Made by a program: the position numbers and the translations under genes
The notes under the pieces: model-generated
Databases searched by the model: none
What the model was told of the DNA's origin: nothing
Seen by the model: only the letters and a program-made list of their open reading frames with translations
From: Plazaster borealis
Taxonomy: Eukaryota > Echinodermata > Asteroidea > Forcipulatida > Labidiasteridae
Reading direction: 5' to 3'
DNA length: 64,000 nt
Assembly: GCA_021014325.1 (NCBI GenBank)
Contig: CM037472.1
Coordinates: 32,698,234-32,762,233 of the forward strand
Part shown: positions 20,162-29,600 of the stretch, in pieces
Numbering within the stretch: position 1 is the first letter of the stretch
How the letters are laid out: each line of letters begins with the position of its first letter

Positions 20162-20372
20162 CAAAGGCCCTGTACACTATTGGTAAGATCGAAAACACAA
20201 ATGTTTACACATTCACACACAACTTACATGATTTAAAGTAAGTAATGGTTGAAAGGGTTCCTTCAAATATTTCTGCCTAAAATGCTATCGTTTCTGAGAA
20301 ATGAGTAAAACAATAGTTTTTATAAAGCGCGATATTTTGAAAACAGAAAACATTTGAGGTTTTTGCCCCAAT
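20162..20372 (+). mobile_element. R2 element, 5' part only
   Basis: It starts AAAGGCCCTGTACACTATTGG, less its last base, as in the full copy at 25797, and runs to GATATTTTGAAAACAG. It then breaks into the TTTACGTGAATATT array. The right half is missing. Confidence 0.7.
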
Positions 20373-20545
20373 TCGCAAATATTTACGTGAATATTTACGT
20401 GAATATTCACGATTTGTGCCCTAATCGCAAATTTTGCGTAAAATATTTACGATTTTGTGCAAAAACGCAAATATTTACGTAAATATACGCAAATATTTGC
20501 GATGTACGAATATTTACGTAAAATTCACGCCAGTTTGTGCCCCAA
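20372..20545. repeat. AATATTTACGTGAATA array, left
   Basis: Irregular alternation of CGCAAATATTTACGTAAATA, TTCACG and GATTTGTGCCC. It is highly enriched in palindromic TTTACGTAAA and TTCACGTGAA-like cores. Confidence 0.8.
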
Positions 20546-21274
20546 ATTCACTTAAAGTAGTAAGTGTACCGCAGCTTGTGAAAAAGATTATTTGTTATTC
20601 CATAATATGACAGACCAAACCACTGGGCTTCTGGGTTGTGCAGGTGGCATAACAATAGTACTAATCCCAAATCAGAAAAATAATCTTCTTGTGTTCTAGC
20701 GGCTAATTAGGTATTAATTAGTGATCGGAAATAGCAACCCTCCAAAATCAGTGTGCCCAGTTAACAGATTATGGAATAAAAATGTATCTTTTATCCAACA
20801 TGAAGGGTACATTTACTTTCGGCGAGTGCAGTCATAATAGTAAGTAACGCATGATAGAAAATGGCGTGTATTTTAGCGGCTAATTAGGTATTAATTAGTG
20901 ATGCGAATTAACCACCTCCAAAATTAAGTGCGCCCAGTGGTAGGGTATATAAGATTATGGAATGAAATTTCATTTTTTTTGCAACATGAAGGGTACATTT
21001 ACTTTCAGGCGAATGCAAGTTTTTCAACAGTTGTATGTTGGTCTGTGGTGAGGTCTTAATTGTGGCGGATAATTACTCACTAATTGGTCAGCCAAGTATG
21101 CTCAGTGATCTATGTTTTTTCAGAATTCTGAAAACAATTATACTAATAAAGAAAGATTATAAAAATCGCTCAAATTAAAAAGAATTAAGGGGAGACAGAA
21201 ATGTTACCGCCTTGAACTACATGGAACTACTGAATAAGCAAAATCCGCGGATGGAAATTCTGGCCCAATACGCG
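20546..21274 (+). repeat. Tandem direct duplication, period about 179 bp
   Basis: GCGGCTAATTAGGTATTAATT occurs at about 20698 and 20877, less its final base, and AACATGAAGGGTACATTTACTT at 20800 and 20983, trimmed here to its core. A more decayed third unit may start near 21062 (GCGGATAATTACTCACTAATT). No open frame is convincing. Confidence 0.7.
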
Positions 21275-21600
21275 GCTAGCTTCAATATTCACGGTTCACG
21301 GATGACTGGGTTTGAGACTTTGGGCACAAACCGTGAATATTACGTAAATATTCACGTAAATATTTGCGTTTGGGTGCACAAATCGCAAATATTTACGTAA
21401 GTATTTACGATTGGGCACAAATCGCGAGTCACGTTTACGTAAATATTCACGAATATTTGCGATTAGGCACAAATCGTGAGTATTCACGTAAATATTCACG
21501 TGAACATTTGCGATTGGGGCACAAATCGTGAATATTCACGTAAATATTTGCGAATTGGGGCAAAACCTCGAATATTTACGTAAATATTCACATAAATATG
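21275..21600. repeat. AATATTTACGTGAATA array, right
   Basis: The same motif set as 20372-20545 but longer: GGGCACAAATCG, TATTCACGTAAATATT and TTTGCGAT alternate about seven times. The two arrays bracket the 179-bp duplication, as inverted-like ends would. Confidence 0.8.
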
Positions 21601-21629
21601 TATGTTTGATGTCCCTTCAGGGCCACCAT

Positions 21630-22090
21630 ATTTTGCCAGGCATAGTTTTGAGTTAATGTAGTTTTCTGTGTTTATTTTCTTTAACATTGTACTTGAAGTT
21701 GTAGTCAATTAGATCGTCTTCTCCATGATAAGATGGAGTTAATTACTCCGACTAGTGTAGTGCAGCATCACTAAACACATTCTTTACAACTGAGATTAGT
21801 CTCTTTGTGAAGCTCTACTTAAAGTGAAAGTAGGCAAAAACAAACAAACAAATAGTCGCAACTCCCGGGGCCTGTAAAATCAGGGCAGGCAGAGTCGCCT
21901 CGTATACCGTGCTATAGCGTCGCCAGGCCCCCTCTATCTGCTGCATGGCACACCTGCACTGCACTACACTAGTCGGAGAACTCCATCTAATCATTGACTA
22001 CACTGAACTACAACTTCAAGTACAATGTTAACGAAAATAAACACAGAAAAACTACATTAACTTACTCAAAACTATGCCTGGTAAAACTTT
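21630..22090. mobile_element. Foldback element with 130-bp arms
   Basis: The left arm runs from GGCATAGTTTTGAGTTAATG to ACTAGTGTAGTGCAG. The right arm is its complement from CTGCACTACACTAGTCGGAG to AACTATGCC. The loop is about 170 bp. Arms match closely apart from small gaps. It is nested within the satellite-arm element. Confidence 0.8.
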
Positions 22091-22236
22091 ACACAGTACA
22101 CGGTGATTAATACAGGCTTCTTTAAACAGTTGTCTTTCCAATCTTTCGATCTCCTTAACCTTGTTATGTCTGTGTTGTGTGTTTCACGTGTGTGATAACA
22201 ATGGCGGCGTGACGACTGGCTGCTTCCAAGAATCCC

Positions 22237-22468
22237 ATATGTCGTGCGCACGAGATAATATGTCGTGCGCACGAGATAATAAGTCGTGCGCACGAGATAA
22301 TATGTCGTGCGCACGAGATAATATGTCGTGCGCACGAGATAATATGTCGTGCGCACGAGATAATATGTCGTGCGCACGAGATAATATGTCGTGCGCACGA
22401 GATAATATGTCGTGCGCACGAGATAATATGTCGTGCGCACGAGATAATATGTCGTGCGCACGAGATAA
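22237..22468 (-). repeat. 21-bp satellite, 11 copies, opposite orientation
   Basis: Eleven units of the same palindrome-bearing satellite as at 19751-20045, reversed. One unit carries a substitution (AAGTCG for ATGTCG). A T21-like homopolymer follows at 22470-22490. Confidence 0.97.
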
Positions 22469-22601
22469 ATTTTTTTTTTTTTTTTTTTTTGTTGTCCCTT
22501 TAGGGGCTCCGTAAAATGGCTTTATTTGGGCCTTCATTAAAAAAAAACACCCAACTCCCCGGCGTTGCTGTACATTTTCTTTCAAATACGCCCGCCACCC
22601 C

Positions 22602-22699
22602 CAAATAAAAATAAAAAATAAATAAATAAAAAATAAAAAATAAAATAAAAAAATAAATAAATAAAATAAAAAAATAAAAATAAAAAAATAAAAAAAATA
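22602..22699. repeat. AAATA low-complexity tract
   Basis: Nearly 100 bases composed of A runs spaced by single T, in AAATA and AAATAAATA units. Confidence 0.95.
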
Positions 22700-22867
22700 C
22701 TGTTTGACCCCCCCACGTATGGTGTTTATAATATATAGCCAAAATAATACAATATCTTAAAATGTTGAAAAATGTACAAATTAAAATACCTGATTCTTAC
22801 TAGACAAAAAAACCTCTCTTACCTATGGTTTGAATGGAATCGTCGAGTGATTTTTTCCCCAACGTTT

Positions 22868-22940
22868 TTGCCTATATTATTCTTATGGGCAATTCCACTG
22901 TGACTCGTGCTACAATTCAAGGTGTCTTTTTACATACTAT
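22868..22940 (+). repeat. Dispersed 68-bp repeat, second copy
   Basis: Nearly identical to 7097-7165. A partial echo (GTAACTCGTGCTAC) lies at 23068. Confidence 0.65.
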
Positions 22941-23156
22941 AATATTCCTACCTCCATACTATATGCTCCAGGTATTAAACAACCAACACTCAAGGCTAGA
23001 TCCTCATAGTATTTTGACATTTTTTGTTGTTTTACTTTTGTATGCATGGGACAGCGGCGAACATCGGTAACTCGTGCTACACGCAGAGGACATGCCAAAT
23101 TTGTTTACTCATTTTCATTTTGATGGTGCTATTTAGAACAAAAAACAATAAACTCT

Positions 23157-24231
23157 CCAGGGGCGGATCCAGGATTTTCCAAACGGGGGTCGTGAAAATG
23201 TACCAAGCAGCAAAATTAAGGGTGAATGCAATTTGTGGCGCCTGAGAACGCGTAACTCGAAGCCCTAACGGCATGGGTTCAGGGGCCCGCCTACACGCTC
23301 CGAAACAGTTAGGATTCTAGATGCTCTGTGGTGCGATCTCAGGCAGGATCTGACCACTTTAACCAATTTTTTTTTTGCAAGATCATTATTTAATCATTAT
23401 TTTCGAGTTGGGAGTCATTGAATCAGCCATCCTGAGTTATAAAATAAAAATGCAGTCTACAATTAATATTTATTCAGGGACAAAAAAGTGTTGGGTGAGG
23501 AGGATCCTTCCTCCATATTGAGACAAACGATATGATAGTGCAATTTTCAATATAATTAACCAAAAACAGAGAAATAGAAACACTTTTTAAGCACTTCTGA
23601 TCCATTTCACTCTTCTAAATTTACTGGAAAATGTTACTGTAACATTAATGGTGGGGTCTAGGGGTGAAGCCCCGATGGGGGTCCAGGGGGGCGAAGCCCC
23701 TGGCGGAAGCTCTGAGCTTTTGGCCTTTTGAGGGGTGAAAAATCAAGCCTCTGTTTGCCTAAAACAGAGAAATAGACACACTTTTTATAAGCACTTTTGA
23801 TCCATATCAATCTTCTAATTTTACTCAAAGAAAATTGCAATACCACAAATCTCACGTTTGGATCTGGTCGCTGCATTATCTGGTTTCATGCATATTCACA
23901 TATTCACTATTGGGTAAGATCGTTTTTTCAAATTCAAGCTAACTGTCGTATTATCCCGGACAAATTGGCACATCAGGTTTCGAATGTTACTTTACTGTTG
24001 CAAATCTAAACAATTACAAGTGACATATCACGAAAGATTCATTTTGGCAGAAAGAAAAATGTGAATGGTATAGTATGACAAAGAAATCCATCCTGCCTCT
24101 GGGGGGAAATTAACACACACACTTGTGGCTAATTTTTAAACAGGCAGTACTAAAAAAGAAAATAGAAAAGTTTTTTTTTTTTGGGGGGGGGGGGCTGACG
24201 CCCACGCCCCCCTGTATCCGCCCCTGCTCTC
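23157..24231. mobile_element. 1.07-kb element with AGGGGCGGATCCAGG ends
   Basis: It begins AGGGGCGGATCCAGGATTTT and ends CCTGTATCCGCCCCT, inverted over about 14 bp. The interior has the GC-rich block GGGGTCTAGGGGTGAAGCCCC and GGGGGCGAAGCCCCTGG, and two copies of AGAAATAGAMACACTTTTTA (M = A or C). No transposase frame is seen; probably nonautonomous. Confidence 0.7.
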
Positions 24232-24719
24232 ATGGATTGTAAAATTAACAATTTTGCTTCGGTTTAGGAAACTTGTAAAGTCCATGGTTGTTTATGATAG
24301 GTTCTTTCACTTTTGTCATCTTTTGATTTTCAGATAGAAAGTTTTATCATCCTTTTTTTAAGGCCACTTCTAGTAACATACATTTCCACCTTTGTGCGTA
24401 ACAATACAGTAAGCGATGAAAAGAAAAAGAAAGGATGTTGATTAAAATTTGATGAATATTTCTTGTAGGGCCTATTCCATATTTCAAAGATATAAAATGT
24501 ATCAAATTTTAAAGACAACTGCTTAAGCTTAAAACAATGGGCCGATTTATAGAATATCTAAGTTATACAGGATGTTTCTACTTTAAAATACTCTGTCAGA
24601 ACAAATACAAATCTTTTACTAACAAACTGTTAAGCAAACTCAGAATTTTTTTTTTTAATGAGTTGTGATCCTGGCATGTGTTTGGAATAATATTGCTATT
24701 ATTGTTGTTAATTATTCGA

Positions 24720-24862
24720 CCTCAACAACACAAGAACAACAAATACAACACAAGGCAATAAAAGGAACAAAAACAACAAAAACAGACAAAAACATAGCAC
24801 CAAAAAAATAATAAATAAATAAACAATCAAACAAACAAATAAACAAACAAACAAACAAGCGT
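24720..24862. repeat. A-rich CAACA/AAAC simple repeat
   Basis: Mixed ACAACA, AAAAC and CAAA units, ending in (AAAC)n at 24838-24860. Confidence 0.85.
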
Positions 24863-25227
24863 CTTGCTGAAAATATCAATCCGGTCTTGTTGTAAGAGAC
24901 ACGATGTAGGCCGTGTAATCATCCTAGCAGATGGCTGAATATAAAAATTTATCATGGAGTAGACTGCTTGCAATGTCCAGGGCAGTGTATACGCCCATTG
25001 CTTTGTGCTGATATTCATCGTTCAAGTACATCCAGGAAATGGCAAAATTACGTTAGAGGGTAGAGCGCTCAGCGTGTAAAGAGTGTGAGGGTCGGCGTAC
25101 AAATTACAGAATTAATCTAAGGACGATCTGAGCACTTTGAAAAATGTTCGTCTCCAATCACGCTGAGATTCAAAGTAGCAGGAGATATAGCATGTGTTTT
25201 AGTCCACTTGTCCGGCTTTTACACTAA

Positions 25228-25345
25228 TGTAATAACGGCATGGGCGAAAAACATGGGGGGACATTTGATATTGTGTCCCCCACCCTTGAAAACTTGGGGG
25301 GGGGGACATGTCCCCCTGTCCACCCCCTATATTATGACGCCCATG
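25228..25345. mobile_element. Short GC-rich foldback ending GGCATGGGCG
   Basis: CATGGGCGAAAAACATGGGG at the left and GACGCCCATG at the right, with GGGGGACA/TGTCCCCC inverted repeats between and a G10 run. Related ends occur at 6816 (AGGGGCGTCAA). Confidence 0.55.
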
Positions 25346-25796
25346 TTAGCAAGAACAGGCAATCCTGTTAAAAGTTCACGCGTTGTCTGTTTAATCTGAC
25401 TAGTGCTCTGTTCGATTTTGCTAAGCAGTTAAGCAGCAGCTACTCACGCAGCTTTGTAGGATTAAGGCCTAAGCTTTACTCACAAACAGAGGAATTCTTA
25501 CCAACTGAAATAGTACGTGCTGCTGGTGTTACCAGCAGAGTGGGGACAGCATCAACGCAGAGTGGGGACAGCATCAAAGGACCACAAAAGAAACAATGTT
25601 GTTCTCACTTTGGAATCCTTTGTATGTTTTTGTCCTCACATTTTGTCTTGCGCTTAGTCTATGGAGAGTGTTAAGTTAGAGGGAAAAAGGAAAGTCCTCA
25701 CATTGATAATAATAAATTGATCTAGGCCTATATTATGTATTCGTCGAGTAATCCTCATTTCATGCCACTGTGTACAAACTCATGGCGCAACGTGCT

Positions 25797-26146
25797 TAAA
25801 GGCCCTGTACACTATTGGTAAGATCGAAAACACAAATGTTCACAGATTCACACATAACTTACATGATTTAAAGTAAGTAATAGTAGAAAGGGTTCCTTAA
25901 AATATTTCTGTCCAAAATGTTATCGTTTCTGAGAAATGAGTAAAACAATAGTTTTTATCACGCGCGATAAGAACTTGATGTTTGAAAAAAAAGAAAACAC
26001 ACAAGGTTTCTTTTCACTATTTTCTCGTGACCTCGATGACCAATTGGGCTCAAACTTTTACAGGTTTGTTTGTTCATGCATATGTTGAATCACACAAAAT
26101 GTGGACACTGATTTTGAGCTGTTACCAAAAGTGTACAACACCTTTA
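25797..26146 (+). mobile_element. R2 miniature inverted-repeat element, full copy
   Basis: It runs from AAAGGCCCTGTACACTATTGG, less its last base, to TACCAAAAGTGTACAACACC. Modules: CACATAACTTACATGATTTA, GAAAGGGTTCCTTAAAATAT, TATCGTTTCTGAGAAATGAG, ACGCGCGATAA, CGATGACCAATTGGGC, AACAAACCTGT in reverse. It lies 450 bp upstream of the first SLC51A gene. Confidence 0.85.
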
Positions 26147-26311
26147 AAACATTGTAGAGTCCCAACAATGGAATATAGAAGAAACTATATTAACCATTCA
26201 CAAACATGAATGCGATCAGCTGTAGCCATTAGCGCAAAGCAGAAGACAAAACGAAGCATTAAAATGACAGGTACATATACTTACTTACTTAAATTGATGG
26301 GAATGAATAGG

Positions 26312-26563
26312 TTAAACCTTTATTACCCCATATCCAATTTCTTTCCAGTATTTATCAATTCGGTTTTTGAACAGGTTAGTATAGGCTGCGTTCACCACAT
26401 GTAAAGGGAGGTTGTTCCATTCGGAAATAACTTTGATGGAGAAGAAGTTTTTCCTGCAGTTCAGCCCATTCTTAAGTCCTGCTTTGTACAGCTTTTGGTT
26501 ATGGTTATATATATTTATATTTGTTTTGTCTTCTTCAGGACTTGGAGGAATAATAGCTTGCAT
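26312..26563 (-). mobile_element. 5'-truncated LINE remnant (reverse transcriptase C-terminus)
   Basis: The minus-strand frame ends RKNFFSIKVISEWNNLPLHV, then VNAAYTNLFKNRIDKYW and a stop. FF-S-R/K-V--WN-LP--VV-A-----FK-R-D is the typical end of many non-LTR retrotransposon polymerases (CR1/Jockey-like clades), known family knowledge. Only about 80 codons remain. The catalytic domain and endonuclease are absent, so it is dead. Its other end lies within 40 bp of the start codon of the first SLC51A gene. Confidence 0.75.
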
Positions 26564-26601
26564 TAAGAAAACAGCGGATTCGTCCCGAAGATTGGTCAGT
26601 T
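26519..26601 (+). promoter_or_regulatory. 5' leader of SLC51A paralog 1 with possible 3' splice site
   Basis: A T-rich tract followed by TTCTTCAG at 26530-26537 could serve as an acceptor for an upstream noncoding exon. The leader then runs 64 bp to the ATG. This tract overlaps the antisense LINE remnant. Whether it is used is unknown. Confidence 0.3.
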
Positions 26602-26668
26602 ATGGCGTCGAACATTACCGTTAGCTCTTGCCCGTCCGGACAGCTAACTTCGGATGAACTTTTCATAG
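26602..26668 (+). CDS. SLC51A: SLC51A paralog 1, exon 1
   Basis: ATG GCG start, 22 codons plus one base, donor GTAAGA at 26669. The start fits the family because a short extracellular tail precedes the first membrane segment in exon 2. Confidence 0.75.
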
Positions 26669-29600
26669 GTAAGATTGCAATCACTGGATAATAATATGTC
26701 CCAAATTCAGAGCAAATTAGTCAAACAACAAAATCATTGGCAGTCTTCAATTGCCGTTTTCTAAGCCTTTCACTTTTTATTTAATCACGAATGCACATCG
26801 ACTATCATATCATGACTGGTTTGAAACTAACCTAGTTTTTTGTATAAAATGACTTCCAGTAAGACATTTTCTAAAAGTGAGCTAAAGTTGACCTCTTTTA
26901 AATGGTCCAAGGACAAACATGTAACAAAATACACTTGCTCTGAATTGAAATCCAATTGACATTAGTTTATCTATGGTTTAAAAATAGGGACTGTTTCTTT
27001 AAAAGAGAAACTAAGCTGATGCTTAACAAAATCAGTTTGTGTGTTTTCTTGAATAGATATTTTATGTCAATGTTACATATCCGTAAAGCAAAGATAAAAA
27101 TGGGACAGAAACCTGGATCTGTTTAGTTAACGGTGCCGAATTGTAACTCATACTCCCCGTGGTTAACTCCCCAAAGAAAACAGTTCTTAATCCCTTTGTC
27201 CGCTATAATCCACTTGCCTTCTTCAGTCTATTTATCTTGCAAAAACAGTTCTTTTGAAAACAATTTTGCACTGAACTTTGCCCACACAAGGACAACGACT
27301 GACCTCATACTGGTCCTCTCTCTTTGCTCCCAATGTCCTTCTAAAGCGAAAATCCATGGCTATAGGGTCGACCTTTTGAAAGATCCCTGGTTGTCTCCGG
27401 ACTTTAATTTGCATTTCTCCCATTGAAACCAGTGTAACCAAATCGAGGCTGGAAGGGAAAATAGTCTGGACCATTTGCTTGTAATATTTGAATCAGTATG
27501 CATTATTAATACTGCACACAGGGACTCGACAAAGATGGTATCAGCATGAAAAGGGTATATTGGGTCAGATTGGACAATAATCCAAACAGTAGATTGAATT
27601 TTAAATCAAATAGACCAAAGACCCTTGGTCCACAAGACTGTCCTTCAAGAATTAGCATAACGTCCATTTATCATATATTGAATAATATCAATGGTGTATC
27701 GAAAGTGATAATTGGTAGTTCATTAGCAAAACCTCGTTGTTTTGTTTTCTTGCCTATGTTCGAAATTCACCACTGGAATTAACACAAACGCACTGTCACT
27801 TTTTCAATCTAAAATCTTTATGATCCGAAACTGTGACATGTTGTTTTACTTGATTTCCTGGTGCTGAACATTGAACATTATTCAGTTTTGTATATTTACC
27901 GTCAATGCTTGATTGCTCCATTTCTGCAGATATAAGCCAGAGCGCTGCCGCCATCGTCGCCATCTTTTTCATGACTGCTGTGTCGGTTCTCACTGTGGCC
28001 CTTTTTATAGAATCCGTTATGAACGTCAACAAGAAGATCCCCAACAGTAGACGAAGGGTCCGTCTCACAGTCCTGATGGGGATATATCCCGTAAGTTCTG
28101 TCATGTATTAGAATAATTTTGGGTTGAACAAAAACACATTGACTAGAGCAGGCTGTATATGGAATTATAAATTCTCACACAGTTCCTGTACGCACGCGCT
28201 CTCCATAAAGATTTGATACGGGGAGGGCGCGCACGTGCAGATAACTGGTAGCTTTGATCATGACGACACAGCACATTTAAACACTATTTTGACCTTTCAT
28301 GACCTCTTTTATTCTTATGCAGGTAATGTCAGTCACCTCGCTGTTTTCTTTGTACGTTCCATCAGCACATCTTCTCAATATGCTTCTTGCATCGATGTAA
28401 GTATAAACAACAACAAGAAATACTGTTGGACTACATGTCTGCCTGTATTTAAGTGACTCACATTCATTGAGACAATCTCGAAAATCAAAACTTGAACCTG
28501 GTTCGAACCTGTTGACTGTAGTTTTCAAACCACATTAGGAAACTAAAACCTAACCTCTTTGTGGTAGTTGGATAAAACAGACGCCTTTAAGATTGAAAAT
28601 CTTATTATATTGACAAATGGACATATGTAACAAAACGGTACTGTTGTTAAATATTGTGGTTAGATATAGTAAAATGAACGATGTGTCAACTTCGTGGTGG
28701 ACACGTTAAGTCAGTAGCCGCACAGAGACGCATGGCGTCTTTTTTCGGCATCTCGTATTTTTTTGGCATGGCGTCTTTTTTCGGCATGACATCTTTTATC
28801 TATCCAGCCGCACCTTTGGAGTGAATAAAACCACCTTCCTTGAAAGCTGCCCAGTGCATTAGTTTCGAGCCAACCTAAGGTCGTGTCCGAATTAACGGCT
28901 TCGGCAGTGGACATGGTCGGATTGCTTAAAAGGCATATTCTTTAACGTTGTCGCTGCTGCCCATGACCGTAGCCGTAGCCGTAGCCGTAGCCACAATCGC
29001 TTGATTTGGACACGGTCATACACCTGGCAAGGTCTTGTGCATAATAGCTTTATGTACATGGTCATTTTGACTACATTCTCTACTCTCTAACATCAAATCC
29101 GATTCACACTTGCATGCATAACCACAGCCTTAAAGTCTGACCAGGTTAGTTTACCTGGGTAGAAGGTGGCCGGTTAAACTACCCATTGGACTCGGTTAAG
29201 TTACCCGAGTGAAATTTTCCTGGGTTGTTCGCACTGGACTTAAAAATTTCCAAGTTACCCATTTGCTTGGTTGGTTTACCCCCCAAAAGTCCAATGCGAA
29301 TACGGCTTTACAAAATAGTGAGGAAAATAAAACTCTTCCGAATAAAATTTCAGATGCAGCACTTATAATCTATTAACACCCCATGGAATCTTTGTTTTAT
29401 ACTCAGGTATTTCTCAATTGCTCTGTTTCAATTCCTCATGCTCATCATCGACTACTACGGAGGTAAGCACGCTGTGGTGGAGAAACTCAAAGATCAGCAG
29501 TTATCACTGGCTGGCCCTCCTCTGACGTGTTGCTGCCCATGCTGTTTGCCCAAGATCACCATCACACCGTAAGAAACCTATGCTGTGAATCATCCGGCTA

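Larger units (their letters stand above)
19704..22518. mobile_element. 2.8-kb inverted-repeat element with satellite-bearing arms
   Basis: The left arm (19704-20164) and right arm (22125-22518) are inverted. Outer to inner each arm has ACGGAGCCCCTAAAGGGACA, an A/T homopolymer, a 21-bp satellite array, GGATTCTTGGAAGCAGCCAG or its complement, GCCGCCATTGTTATCACACA and GGAAAGACAACTGTT. The 1.96-kb middle is a mosaic of other repeats with no supported gene. It is nonautonomous as seen. Confidence 0.75.

Noticed and set aside
19463..20164. Long open frames on both strands with repeated SRAHDIL, CARDNMS or RTTYYLV units (also at 22072-22585)
   Set aside because: They are translations of the 21-bp satellite. 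A unit length divisible by three keeps all frames open. No start, splice or family support.
25055..25100. GGGTAGAGCGCTCAG as a tRNA box A
   Set aside because: No box B or acceptor stem at the expected distance.
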